The position numbers were made by a program, and so were the translations under genes. From an uncultured bacterium (GTDB taxonomy: Bacteria > Myxococcota_A > UBA9042 > PHBI01), in contig CALHXW010000183.1 in NCBI GenBank assembly GCA_938040325.1, positions 1 through 44,764 on the forward strand: a stretch of 44,764 bases of DNA. Direction: 5' to 3'. The first letter of the stretch is position 1, and every line of letters begins with the position of its first letter. The notes beneath the pieces are model-generated. The model saw only the letters and a program-made list of their open reading frames with translations. It was not told where the DNA came from and did no database searches. This document shows positions 28,268-38,429 of the stretch, piece by piece.

Positions 28268-29344
28268 ATGAAGATCATCACTCTCGAGGGGACCCCACGG
28301 TCCATGGGTCGCGCGTTCGGCGAAGAGCTGCGTGCTGAGATCGCCGAGTTCTACGAGCTCCGCGTCGCAAACGCCATCCGCCAGGCCAAGAAGTACGGTG
28401 GCCGCATCGTCGACCGCGACGACGTCACTCGCGCGGCGCGGGCCTGTGTTGCGCCGACCGCAGCCTATCACCGCGCTGGCTTTGAAGAGCTCTGCGGGAT
28501 CGCCGAGGGCGCCGATATGCCGGTCGAACAGATCCTCGCGACCAACGGGCTGACCGACATCCGCGACATCCTCTGCTGGCCCGGTCAGCTCGACGCATTC
28601 GGCGGTTGCTCGTCGTACATTGTCGCGGGCGACCGCACCGCCGACGGTGCCGCCTACTGCGGTCAGACGTGGGATCTCGCGACCGACAATCTTCCCTACG
28701 TGCTCAGCGTCCACCGGCGCCCATCCGACGGCCCCCAGACGTGGTCTCTCACTACGGTGGGCTGCCTCTCACTGATTGGCCTCAACGAACACGGCCTCGC
28801 GATCGGTACCACCAACGTCCGCAGCATGGACGCGCGGCCCGGTGTGACCTACCTCAGCATCATCCACAAGGTGCTCGCTCAGCGCAGCTTCGACGACGGC
28901 GCCCGTGCGATTGTCGACGCGCATCGCGCCGGCGCCCACTTCTACTACCTGCTGGGACCAGGGGGCGATGCCGCCGCCTTCGAGTGCCGCGCGGAGGTTG
29001 CCCACCGTCAGGACGTCCCATCCGGCGCCTACGTGCACACCAACCACTGCCTTGTGCCCGCCAATCAAGCGACCGAAGGCGTGAAGGCGTCGTCGTCGTC
29101 GCTCAAACGGCAAGCACGCCTCGAAGACCTCACCGGGCCGACTGACGGTGGGCACTCGGTCGCTGCTCTCCAGGCGATGCTCGGCGACACCGACAACGGC
29201 ACCGACGCGATCTGTCGCGATGACTTCGACGGCATCAACACCAACGGCGCGGTTGTGATGGCGCCAGACGCTGGCAACATCTGGGTTCATCATGGTCTGC
29301 CGACCCCGAGCGGCTGGATCGATCTGAAGGCGGCGACATCATGA
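28268..29344 (+). CDS. C45-family acyltransferase/amidohydrolase-like protein
   Basis: 358 residues. C45 proteins (acyl-coenzyme A:6-aminopenicillanate acyltransferase family, an Ntn-hydrolase fold) cut their own chain before a Cys that becomes the N-terminal nucleophile. Here the expected site is FGG-CSSYIV, with Cys114, followed by the typical GAAYCGQTWD and later GLNEHGLAIGTTN. Residues 1-113 match the family's removable N-terminal part (GTPRSMGRAFGEEL). No signal peptide is visible, so it is probably cytoplasmic. ATG 28268 begins right at the conserved ITLEGTP strand; a TTG at 28232 is a weaker alternative, and no strong ribosome site is visible for either. Its stop overlaps the start of the next lipoprotein gene (ATGA). 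The substrate, an amide or a peptide bond, cannot be deduced. Confidence 0.88.
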   Translation: MKIITLEGTPRSMGRAFGEELRAEIAEFYELRVANAIRQAKKYGGRIVDRDDVTRAARACVAPTAAYHRAGFEELCGIAEGADMPVEQILATNGLTDIRDILCWPGQLDAFGGCSSYIVAGDRTADGAAYCGQTWDLATDNLPYVLSVHRRPSDGPQTWSLTTVGCLSLIGLNEHGLAIGTTNVRSMDARPGVTYLSIIHKVLAQRSFDDGARAIVDAHRAGAHFYYLLGPGGDAAAFECRAEVAHRQDVPSGAYVHTNHCLVPANQATEGVKASSSSLKRQARLEDLTGPTDGGHSVAALQAMLGDTDNGTDAICRDDFDGINTNGAVVMAPDAGNIWVHHGLPTPSGWIDLKAATS

Positions 29345-30372
29345 AGCGGGACCTCCCTACCGCCATCCTGGTCGCCTGCCTGGCTCTAGGTGCATGTGGC
29401 GACGACGGAAACGCCGGCAGCGATGCAGCGAGCGACACCGCCGCCGACGACAGCAACGTCTCGGGCGACGCGCTCGACGACACCAGCACGGAGCTCGACG
29501 CCGCCGGCGAGGACACCGCGCTCGCTCCTCAGGACACGACCATCGGTCCCCCCACGGCCGAGGTCTACTGCGAGCTGATGTCCGAAGCGTTCTGCGACTA
29601 CTACATTCGATGCGACCGGATGGCCGTGAGCTCCGTCGAGGCCTGCCGCGCCGTCTTTGTCGAGGCCTGCAACGCGAAGTTCGAGCCAACCTATATCGCC
29701 TTGGAAGCGGTCGGCCTGGTCGAGCTCTCTGTGCCGGGCGTCACCCAGTGCACAGCCCACCTTCGGACCGTCACCTGCGAGCAGCAGCTCCGCGACCTCG
29801 ACGGCGACTGCGGCGCGCTCTGGGAGGGTGCCGTCCCAGCCGGCGGCGCTTGCGGTATCGGTCCAACCGGCATTGAGACCTTGGTCTGCGCCCCCGGCAC
29901 AAAGTGCGTCCTGGGGCTCGACTTCTGCGGGACCTGCGCGGCAACGGTTGCCGTCGGCGAGGCGTGTGGCGACGGTGTGCGTTGCGCGGACACCGCCCGC
30001 TGCGTCGACAGCGTGTGTGTCGCCCGTAGCCGTCCAGGTGAGGCCTGTGGTGACGACCAACCCTGCGTTCAAGGAAGCGCGTGCGACGCGGGTGTCTGCG
30101 CAGGGCCCAACATTGCCGGCCTTGGAGAGCTCTGCGGCGCCGGCGTCAGCTGTCAGTACAAGAGCGTCTGTCGCGGCGGGATCTGCACGGCGACGGCCCT
30201 CATCGGCGAGGCGTGCGTGGACGATGCCGGCTGCGCGTCCGGCTTCTGCCAGGCCGATGTCTGCACGCCGCTGCTTGTGGAGGGCGACACCTGCAGTCGC
30301 GCGACCCAGTGCAGCACATGGCGTTGTGCAGGGACCTGTCAGTCGGCGATCGACAGCTGCCTGCAACAATAG
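29341..30372 (+). CDS. Cys-rich lipoprotein coupled to the C45 gene
   Basis: 343 residues. Signal peptide with lipobox ALGAC (Cys19), then an Asp/Thr/Ala-rich acidic linker to about residue 75. A helical Cys-containing domain (about 78-165, EVYCELMSEAFCDYYIRC) is of the type common in myxobacterial lipoproteins, followed by about five short Cys modules (G-E-A-C-G-D-D, C..GSAC..GVCAG) to the end. The start overlaps the C45 stop by four bases (ATGA), so the two are translated together and may act in one process, although the enzyme lacks an export signal. Converges on greB with a six-base gap and no visible terminator. Function unknown; expected on the cell surface. Confidence 0.85.
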   Translation: MKRDLPTAILVACLALGACGDDGNAGSDAASDTAADDSNVSGDALDDTSTELDAAGEDTALAPQDTTIGPPTAEVYCELMSEAFCDYYIRCDRMAVSSVEACRAVFVEACNAKFEPTYIALEAVGLVELSVPGVTQCTAHLRTVTCEQQLRDLDGDCGALWEGAVPAGGACGIGPTGIETLVCAPGTKCVLGLDFCGTCAATVAVGEACGDGVRCADTARCVDSVCVARSRPGEACGDDQPCVQGSACDAGVCAGPNIAGLGELCGAGVSCQYKSVCRGGICTATALIGEACVDDAGCASGFCQADVCTPLLVEGDTCSRATQCSTWRCAGTCQSAIDSCLQQ

Positions 30373-30378
30373 AGGGGG

Positions 30379-30948
30379 CTACTCCTCTTCGTCGAACGTC
30401 AGCGAGTCCGGCTCCAAGACGCCAAGCTCCTGGCGGTAGAGGTCCCAGCGGCTCAGCGGGTCGGGGGTCTGCTTCTCATAGCGGACCTCGAGGATCTCGA
30501 CCTCCGTCTCATCGCCGAGGTGGCGCATGGTCACCATGTCGCCTTCCGCGCGGCGCATGACCGCAGCGCCCATCGGCGAGCGCCACGAGATCCTGCCCTT
30601 GTCGGACTCGATCTCGTCCTGACCAACAAGGACCAGCTCTCGCTCGCTGCCGTCCTCGTAGCCGATGACGATCGTGGCGCCGAAGAAGACGCGGTCGCCG
30701 CGGTCGACTGCGGGATCGACGACCTCAGCGGCACGCATACGCCGCGTCAGCCAACGCAAGCGCCGGTCGATCTGACGCAAGCGCCGCTTTCCGTAGATGT
30801 ACTCGGCGTTCTCGGAGCGATCGCCCAGAGAGGCGGCGTACGCGACCTCCTCGACGATCGTCGGTCGCTCCCGGAGGCGTAGCCAGCGGTGCTCGTCGAG
30901 CAGCCGCTTGAAGCCTCGCGGGGTGATGTAGTTCTTGGGGCTTGCCAT
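30379..30948 (-). CDS. greB: Transcription elongation factor GreB
   Basis: 189 residues. Gre factors enter the RNA polymerase secondary channel and trigger cleavage of backtracked RNA. Start ATG 30948 gives KNYITPRGFKRL, the GreB N-terminus; in-frame codons further upstream add unrelated sequence. The coiled-coil tip GDRSENAEYIYGKRRL carries the conserved acidic residues Asp43 and Glu46. The C-terminal FKBP-like domain has SWRSPMGAAVM, matching the family's S.SP.G.A. The protein is about 30 residues longer than E. coli GreB (158), with an extra acidic tail (LTFDEEE end). Divergent from the DUF5685 gene. Confidence 0.93.
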   Translation of the reverse strand: MASPKNYITPRGFKRLLDEHRWLRLRERPTIVEEVAYAASLGDRSENAEYIYGKRRLRQIDRRLRWLTRRMRAAEVVDPAVDRGDRVFFGATIVIGYEDGSERELVLVGQDEIESDKGRISWRSPMGAAVMRRAEGDMVTMRHLGDETEVEILEVRYEKQTPDPLSRWDLYRQELGVLEPDSLTFDEEE

Positions 30949-31090
30949 CGGCTCAGCATGGCGGGATCCCCGACGCAGTGACAAGTGCCACGGCCGTCGA
31001 GCACGGACGTGCCGTCCAACGCGTGGTTCGACGAGCTCAGCCCGCGAGGAATTCCAGCGGACGCTTCGGTGACCGTGTAGACTCCGGCGC

Positions 31091-32029
31091 ATGTACGGAT
31101 ACCTCAAGGTTGACGGGCGTCATGGCCGTGGCCGCGCCAGCCACGCTCAGTGCGGTCTATGCGCCCACTTCGGGCGGAGCTACCGGACCCGTACGCGACT
31201 GCTCGCAGGCATGGACGCGAGCGTCCTGTTGCTCCTGGTCGAGGGGATGTCCGATCAGCCGCTCGATCGCGACCGAGTGCGCTGCCCGCTGAAGCTCGGC
31301 TTGCGGCACCGCGTCGCGCTTGGGCCTGACACCGATGCGGTCGCCTTGGTCGCGGCGCTGCAGCTCTTTCTCGCCGGTGAGAAGCTCGTGGACGACCGTG
31401 TGGACCGTGACTCGCGCACCGCGAAGGTTGCCGCGGCACTCTTTGCCAAGGACGTCGCTGAGAGCGAGCGCCGGCTCGTCGACGCAGGATTCCCGCTGCA
31501 GGCCGTGCGGCTCGAGCTCCGCGCGCAGAGCGCGCTCGAGGCCGACCGGTCCGCCGACATCGACGCGTTGTCGGGACCAACCGCGCGCGGACTCGGGGCC
31601 ATCGCTCGCTGGTTGGCGTCGCGGTTTAGCGCGTCCGCCAGCGCCGTCGACGCCATGGCGACCTTCGGCGCGCGGCTCGGAACCACCATCTACCTCGTCG
31701 ACGCGATCGACGACGTGGCCCATGACCTCGCCTCAAACAGCTTCAACCCGCTGATGCAGACGCTCGGTGGCCTGACGCCCGCGTCGCTCGACTACCTCGG
31801 TGGTCTTGTCGAAGGGCGGCTCGAGGCACTCGCGAGCGCATTCGACGCGCTTGAGCTGACGCGAAACACCGAGGTGCTACGCGAAGCGACGGTGGAGAGT
31901 CTCCGTCGCGAAGCTGAGCGGGCACTCAAGAAGCTGCCGGCACCAGCGGTTGCGATGCGTCAGCTGGCGCTACCGCAGCCGTCACCGCACTCCTCCACGC
32001 ATTCCGGAGCGACCGATGCTCGAGTCTGA
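31091..32029 (+). CDS. DUF5685 family protein
   Basis: 312 residues, starting exactly at the family start (MYGYLKVDGR). The DUF5685 signature is present: C-G-L-C at 21-24 close to the N-terminus, followed by a helical body, and near residues 196-221 the block TIYLVDAIDDVAHDL...FNPL, which matches the family's strongly conserved IYLIDAxDDLxxD...NPL. The family is all-helical and of unknown function; the CxxC and the Asp-rich helix suggest a metal site. No signal peptide or clear membrane span. No good ribosome site is seen. Its last 14 bases overlap the start of the membrane protein downstream, so the two are probably co-translated. Confidence 0.85.
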   Translation: MYGYLKVDGRHGRGRASHAQCGLCAHFGRSYRTRTRLLAGMDASVLLLLVEGMSDQPLDRDRVRCPLKLGLRHRVALGPDTDAVALVAALQLFLAGEKLVDDRVDRDSRTAKVAAALFAKDVAESERRLVDAGFPLQAVRLELRAQSALEADRSADIDALSGPTARGLGAIARWLASRFSASASAVDAMATFGARLGTTIYLVDAIDDVAHDLASNSFNPLMQTLGGLTPASLDYLGGLVEGRLEALASAFDALELTRNTEVLREATVESLRREAERALKKLPAPAVAMRQLALPQPSPHSSTHSGATDARV

Positions 32030-33800
32030 CATCCTCAAAGCCATCCGTGACGCCGGCGGCCGTGCCACGCTCGCCGATATCGTCCGCGGAACCGGGCGGC
32101 CAGGCCACGAGCTCGAGGGCTCTATCCTGCCAGCGCTCAACCTCGCTGGCGGCCACATCGCCGTCGATGACAACGGCGAGCTGGTCTACTCCGTCAAGCG
32201 GACGCGAAACATCGAGACCCGCAGTCTCTGGGATCGCATCCTGTCGACGAGCTATCGGTGGTTCCAGGTCGTCTTCTTTAGCTCGCTAACCGTCGTGCTG
32301 GTCTCGTACTTCGTGTTCTACGTGCTTCTGTTGGTCGCCATCGCCGTCGCCGGCATCGCTGCCGCATCCCAGGGCGGCGACTGCGACCTGGACTGCGACG
32401 GCGCAGACTGCGACGGCTGCGACGGCTGCAACGCGAGCGGCGATGTCTGCTTCATGTGCTACTCCAGCCCGGCGCAGCAGACCGACCGCCGCGTGCTCCG
32501 CGAGAAGCAGCGGCGCGTGCGAAACGACAAGAAGATCGCCAAGGTCCGGCGCAGACTCAGGAACAAGCAGGAACGACGTCGGAAGCGGGTCGGAGAGGCC
32601 CAGTCGGCGACCGACGCGAGCGGAAACATGGAGTACCTCGGTCTCGCCCTCGAGCGGGAGAGCGTGCTGGAGAAGCCGCGGCTGCTGCGCGCCGTGCGGG
32701 ACTTCATCTTTGGTCCGCCGCGTCCGGTGCCGGACCCGCGCGCTCAGGACAAGAACTTCCTCGGCTTTATCTCGACGCACAACGGCCGCATCACGGCCGC
32801 CGATGCCGTGAGCATCACCGGCCTTCCGGTCGATCTTGCCGACGCCATACTGCTGAGCGTTGCGGCACGCTACGAGGGCGACGTCACCGTCAACGACGAC
32901 GGGGTCATCCTCTACACGTTCGACAAGCTCATGGCGACGGCCGCCGAGGACATCGACACCCTGCGTTGGATCGAGCGGATGAACGGGGTCGTCACCGTGA
33001 CTCAGTTCGCGCACCACACCAACACGGACGCCTCGCAGGCGTTGCATCGTCTTCGCCACCTCATCGAGATGGTCGGCGGACGCATCGAGCACCTTGAGAC
33101 AACCCACTTCGTGTTCCCGCCAGACGCGGTCGAGCGTCTCCATCACATGGCCGAGCGCGCTGAGGCCCTGCGCGAGTACACCTACGACTGGGATCGGATG
33201 GAGCTCTCTCCAGCGGTCATCGGGATTCCGCAGGGCGGCTCCGGCTGGATCATCGGCTTCAACCTGCTCAACCTGACCCTTGCCGCGGTCCTCACCTACG
33301 TCTACGGCTCTGGCTTTCCGCCCTACACGGGGTGGTCCGGCGAGTCGCTCCTTGTCGCCCATCTTCCGCTCTTCTTCTCGTTGGCGGTCTTCGCGATTCC
33401 GCTTGTCCGACTGCTGTGGCGTCGCGTGACAGATCCGAAGCGTCTTGAGCGCAACGCACGCCGCGTGACGCTGCTGGCGCTCTTTCACCTGCTCGAAGAG
33501 CGCGACACCGCGATTGTGCGGCCTGGCGACATCGCTGGTCTGCTCTACCCGAAGAGCAAGGTGCTAAGTCCGGCCTACGTCGACCGCTACCTCGCCCCGA
33601 TCGTCGCTGAGATGGAAGGATCGCTGGACGTGGAAGCAGGCACCGAAGGCGGCTTCGCCTATACCTTCGAGCGCCTGTTTGGCGAGCTCCACGCGATTCG
33701 CCACGAGCGCCTCAACGTCGACATTCACGAGCTTCAGCTCGCCCCGCTGGTCTATGACTCCGCCGAGGAGCTCATCGCTGAGGAGCTGACGGTCGAGTAG
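32016..33800 (+). CDS. Membrane protein with repeated winged-helix-like modules and a seven-Cys cluster
   Basis: 594 residues, family not recognised. ATG 32016 has GGAG six bases upstream and lies inside the end of the DUF5685 gene. Three similar modules of about 55-60 residues are visible at 1-62, 245-305 and 313-368, each with helices followed by a hairpin such as GGHIAVDDNGELVYSV or EGDVTVNDDGVILYTF; a fourth (475-550) is likely. They look like winged-helix domains without a DNA-contact signature. Membrane segments: about 85-117, 411-430 and 448-467. Right after the first span, residues 121-148 hold seven Cys among Asp and Gly (GGDCDLDCDGADCDGCDGC), then a very basic helical stretch (155-195). 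The Cys/Asp cluster could bind zinc or another metal. The coupling to DUF5685, which also has a CxxC, suggests one function. Confidence 0.8.
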   Translation: MLESDILKAIRDAGGRATLADIVRGTGRPGHELEGSILPALNLAGGHIAVDDNGELVYSVKRTRNIETRSLWDRILSTSYRWFQVVFFSSLTVVLVSYFVFYVLLLVAIAVAGIAAASQGGDCDLDCDGADCDGCDGCNASGDVCFMCYSSPAQQTDRRVLREKQRRVRNDKKIAKVRRRLRNKQERRRKRVGEAQSATDASGNMEYLGLALERESVLEKPRLLRAVRDFIFGPPRPVPDPRAQDKNFLGFISTHNGRITAADAVSITGLPVDLADAILLSVAARYEGDVTVNDDGVILYTFDKLMATAAEDIDTLRWIERMNGVVTVTQFAHHTNTDASQALHRLRHLIEMVGGRIEHLETTHFVFPPDAVERLHHMAERAEALREYTYDWDRMELSPAVIGIPQGGSGWIIGFNLLNLTLAAVLTYVYGSGFPPYTGWSGESLLVAHLPLFFSLAVFAIPLVRLLWRRVTDPKRLERNARRVTLLALFHLLEERDTAIVRPGDIAGLLYPKSKVLSPAYVDRYLAPIVAEMEGSLDVEAGTEGGFAYTFERLFGELHAIRHERLNVDIHELQLAPLVYDSAEELIAEELTVE

Positions 33801-33970
33801 CCTGAGCTCGCCGCCGCGAGCGCGTTGATCGCCCCGTTTGCTGACGTGCGCTGCGCGATGGCAGCGGTTGGCAACCTTGCAAGGGGCGGCTTTCCGAAAT
33901 TCCTGTTCAGTCGTCTGGCGCGATCTGTCGAATTCGGCGACACTGGATCGACACCAACGAAGGAGCGCCC

Positions 33971-34474
33971 ATGCTGCGACGACATGCCCTCTGGACACGA
34001 CACCTGCTGACACTCACCTGCGCACTTGGCGCTCTGGCATGGGCGGGCTGCGGTGACGATGATGACGGTGGAGACGGCGACGACACGACCGTCGAGACCG
34101 ACACTGGCGCTGACACGACGCCGAGCGTGCCGACAACGTGGGACGAAGCCGTTGCGTCCGGTCAGCAAGGCGCCTACATGAGCGGCGTCGTCGTCCCGGC
34201 GATGAAAGACAAGTTTCAAGAGTTCGACAGCGCGGGCTTTGAGACCTTCAACTGCTCGACCTGTCACGGCTCAGGCGCATCCGTCGGTAGCTTCTCCATG
34301 CCCAATGCGGAGCTGCCGCCCCTCGGGCCTGCCGACTTCGCTGGCACCGACGCCGTCCACGTGTTCATGCAGACCGAGGTCGTCCCGACCATGGCGGGGC
34401 TGCTAGGAATGGACACGTTCGATCCCTCGACGGGCGAGGGCTTCGGCTGCTTGGGCTGCCACACCTCAGAGTAG
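33971..34474 (+). CDS. Two-heme cytochrome c-like lipoprotein
   Basis: 167 residues. AGGAG lies just before the ATG. Signal peptide with lipobox WAGC (Cys27), then GDDDDGGDGDD and a Thr-rich linker, as in other lipoproteins here. Two covalent heme-c motifs are present: CSTCH (95-99) and CLGCH (160-164), the second only three residues from the C-terminus. Met110 and Met132 are possible distal ligands. It should be a small membrane-anchored electron carrier or a subunit of a larger redox complex. The spacing of about 60 residues between hemes and the very short C-terminal end differ from ordinary diheme cytochrome c4. No other redox gene is adjacent; it has its own terminator. Confidence 0.82.
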   Translation: MLRRHALWTRHLLTLTCALGALAWAGCGDDDDGGDGDDTTVETDTGADTTPSVPTTWDEAVASGQQGAYMSGVVVPAMKDKFQEFDSAGFETFNCSTCHGSGASVGSFSMPNAELPPLGPADFAGTDAVHVFMQTEVVPTMAGLLGMDTFDPSTGEGFGCLGCHTSE

Positions 34475-34492
34475 CACGTCGACGCGAACACG

Positions 34493-34533
34493 GGCCGGCG
34501 AGGATGCGCGAGCACTCTCGTCGGCCTTTTCGT
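34493..34533 (+). terminator. Intrinsic terminator after the cytochrome-like lipoprotein gene
   Basis: Arms GGCCGGCGAG (34493-34502) and CTCGTCGGCC (34517-34526) pair with one G-T wobble, followed by TTTTCGTTT. It starts 19 bases after the stop codon. Confidence 0.9.
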
Positions 34534-34752
34534 TTGGCGCGGCGTAGCCCGCGATGCACGCCCAGACGGGCTTGCTCAAGAGCCTTCGAGCGAGGACAAG
34601 AACGCCGAGCCCTTGGACCCGGCTCAGAGCGGCTGATGCGGCCCAGCATCGTGGCAAGCGACCGTCAGTGGCCAGTGTCGAGGACCGAGGCGTGCGTCCG
34701 TCGACCCGCGTTCAAGCTCGGCCTCGCGTGGACGCGGCCCAAGTCAGCACGC

Positions 34753-35214
34753 TTATCTGCTGTCTCGTGCGTCCTGCGCAGCGGTCGCTGGTGCTCGCCC
34801 AGTGTCGGCGAGGTTCGCGTCGGCATTTGCCGGCTTGCCCATGGTCGCCTTGAGCGTGTCTTCCAAGACCTTGAGCCGAAGCGGCTTGGCCAAGAAGCCG
34901 TCGAGGCCCAGCTCGACGAAGCGGGCATCATCGGTGATGGAGATGTCAGCCGAGAGGATCACGATCGGTGTCTGCGCGCGCTGGTTGTCGCGCTGCCAGG
35001 CGCGTGCGAGCCGGGTGGCTTCCCAGCCATCCATCCGCGGCATCTGGCAGTCCATCAACACAAGCCCATAAGACGTCTTCTTGAGTGCCTCTAGCGCCTG
35101 CTCGCCGTCGTAGACAGCGTCATGCGTGTACCCAAGGTGGGCGAGCATGTGTGCGACAACTTTAACGTTTGTCGCATCATCTTCCACTACCAATATGCGC
35201 TGCCGTTCGCTCAC
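34753..35214 (-). CDS. Single-domain response regulator (receiver only)
   Basis: 153 residues from GTG 35214. One complete receiver domain: acidic pocket Glu11/Asp12/Asp13, phosphoacceptor Asp55 in LVLMDCQMPRMDG, conserved Ser in VILSAD and Lys in FLAKPL. There is no output domain; the last 30 residues are Ala/Asp-rich and probably disordered. The VEDD start and MDCQMPRMDG suit CheY-like or hybrid-kinase-type receivers that act through phosphotransfer or protein contact. It lies 59 bases after meaB on the same strand and may share its transcript. No partner kinase is in the window. Confidence 0.92.
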   Translation of the reverse strand: MSERQRILVVEDDATNVKVVAHMLAHLGYTHDAVYDGEQALEALKKTSYGLVLMDCQMPRMDGWEATRLARAWQRDNQRAQTPIVILSADISITDDARFVELGLDGFLAKPLRLKVLEDTLKATMGKPANADANLADTGRAPATAAQDARDSR

Positions 35215-35273
35215 TAACTAACCGCTCCGCTCGCGCCCTGGGCTGCGAGGTCATTCTGGCGTCTCTCCGCGCC

Positions 35274-36272
35274 TCACGTTTCATATACCGCGTTGCGTGA
35301 TGCGAGTAACCCTACAATTGCTTCAGCGACTGAAACTTCGCCGCTTTCGACCTTCGCGTTCAGCTCGGCGTAGGCCTCCGCTGTCCCTGGAGAGTCCATG
35401 AAATGATCAATGATTGCCGAGTGTAATCGTTCTCGGAACCACGCGCCGCGCTGCGCTCGTCGACGCTCGAGGAACACGCCGGACGCTTGGATCCTTTTGA
35501 TGCGTTGCCCAATCACGTCCCAGCTCTCTGCGACACCAGTGTCAGCCAAGGCACTTGCAAGCAGTACGTCGGGCGCATCCGCGCTATTTGACGCGTTGCG
35601 AAAGGCGCGAAGTGCAGAGCGGTAGGTGCGGGCGGCCTGTCTCGCCTTCGGTAGGTTGTCGCCATCGGCCTTGTGCACGATCAGGACGTCTGCGATCTCG
35701 ATGAGACCGCGCTTGATCCCCTGGAGCTCGTCACCTGCGCCCGGCAGCATCAGCGCAACGAACTGGTCCGTCATGTCGGCAACGCGCGTCTCGCTCTGCC
35801 CGACGCCGACGGTCTCAACCAGGACCACGTCGAAGCCAGCGGCTTCGCACACAATGATCGCTTCGCGGGTGCGAGAGGCCACGCCACCCAAGGTGCCTGT
35901 CGTCGGCGAAGGGCGGATGAATGCAGACGGTGAGCGGCCCAGCCGCTCCATCCGCGTCTTGTCGCCGAGAATGCTCCCGCCAGACCGGCTGCTGCTCGGA
36001 TCCACCGCCAGCACGGCCACACGGTGCCCTCGCTCGATGAGCTTCATCCCTAAGCTGTCGATGTAGGTACTCTTTCCCACGCCAGGGACGCCGGTGATTC
36101 CGACACGGAGCGTCGCCATTGGTCGACGAGTTAAATGCGTCAGCAGCATCGCAGCGATATATCGGTGGTCTTGGCGCTTCGACTCAACGAGCGTGATCGC
36201 TTTGGCGAGCGCCGCGCGGTCGCCTCCAATGACGGACGCAGCCAGAGCCTCGGCGTCGATGGGGGGCGCCAC
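35274..36272 (-). CDS. meaB: Methylmalonyl-CoA mutase-associated GTPase MeaB
   Basis: 332 residues. MeaB (ArgK family) is a G3E GTPase that gates loading of adenosylcobalamin onto methylmalonyl-CoA mutase and protects the enzyme. Seen: Walker A GVPGVGKST (61-69), DPSSSRSGGSILGDKTRM (91-108), VETVGVGQSE (152-161) and the dimerisation-type C-terminus. The guanine-specificity motif reads H-K-A-D (200-203) instead of the usual N-K-A-D, an unusual change at the base-contacting Asn. GTG start at 36272, three bases after the mutB stop, so tightly coupled to the mutase genes it serves. Confidence 0.95.
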   Translation of the reverse strand: MAPPIDAEALAASVIGGDRAALAKAITLVESKRQDHRYIAAMLLTHLTRRPMATLRVGITGVPGVGKSTYIDSLGMKLIERGHRVAVLAVDPSSSRSGGSILGDKTRMERLGRSPSAFIRPSPTTGTLGGVASRTREAIIVCEAAGFDVVLVETVGVGQSETRVADMTDQFVALMLPGAGDELQGIKRGLIEIADVLIVHKADGDNLPKARQAARTYRSALRAFRNASNSADAPDVLLASALADTGVAESWDVIGQRIKRIQASGVFLERRRAQRGAWFRERLHSAIIDHFMDSPGTAEAYAELNAKVESGEVSVAEAIVGLLASRNAVYET

Positions 36273-36275
36273 GGG

Positions 36276-38425
<2,150 letters not shown>

Positions 38426-38429
<4 letters not shown>

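Noticed and set aside
33875..33884. Palindrome CCTTGCAAGG and a TGGCAACCTTGCA stretch upstream of the cytochrome-like gene
   Set aside because: It suggested a sigma-54 promoter, but the GG to GC spacing is too short.
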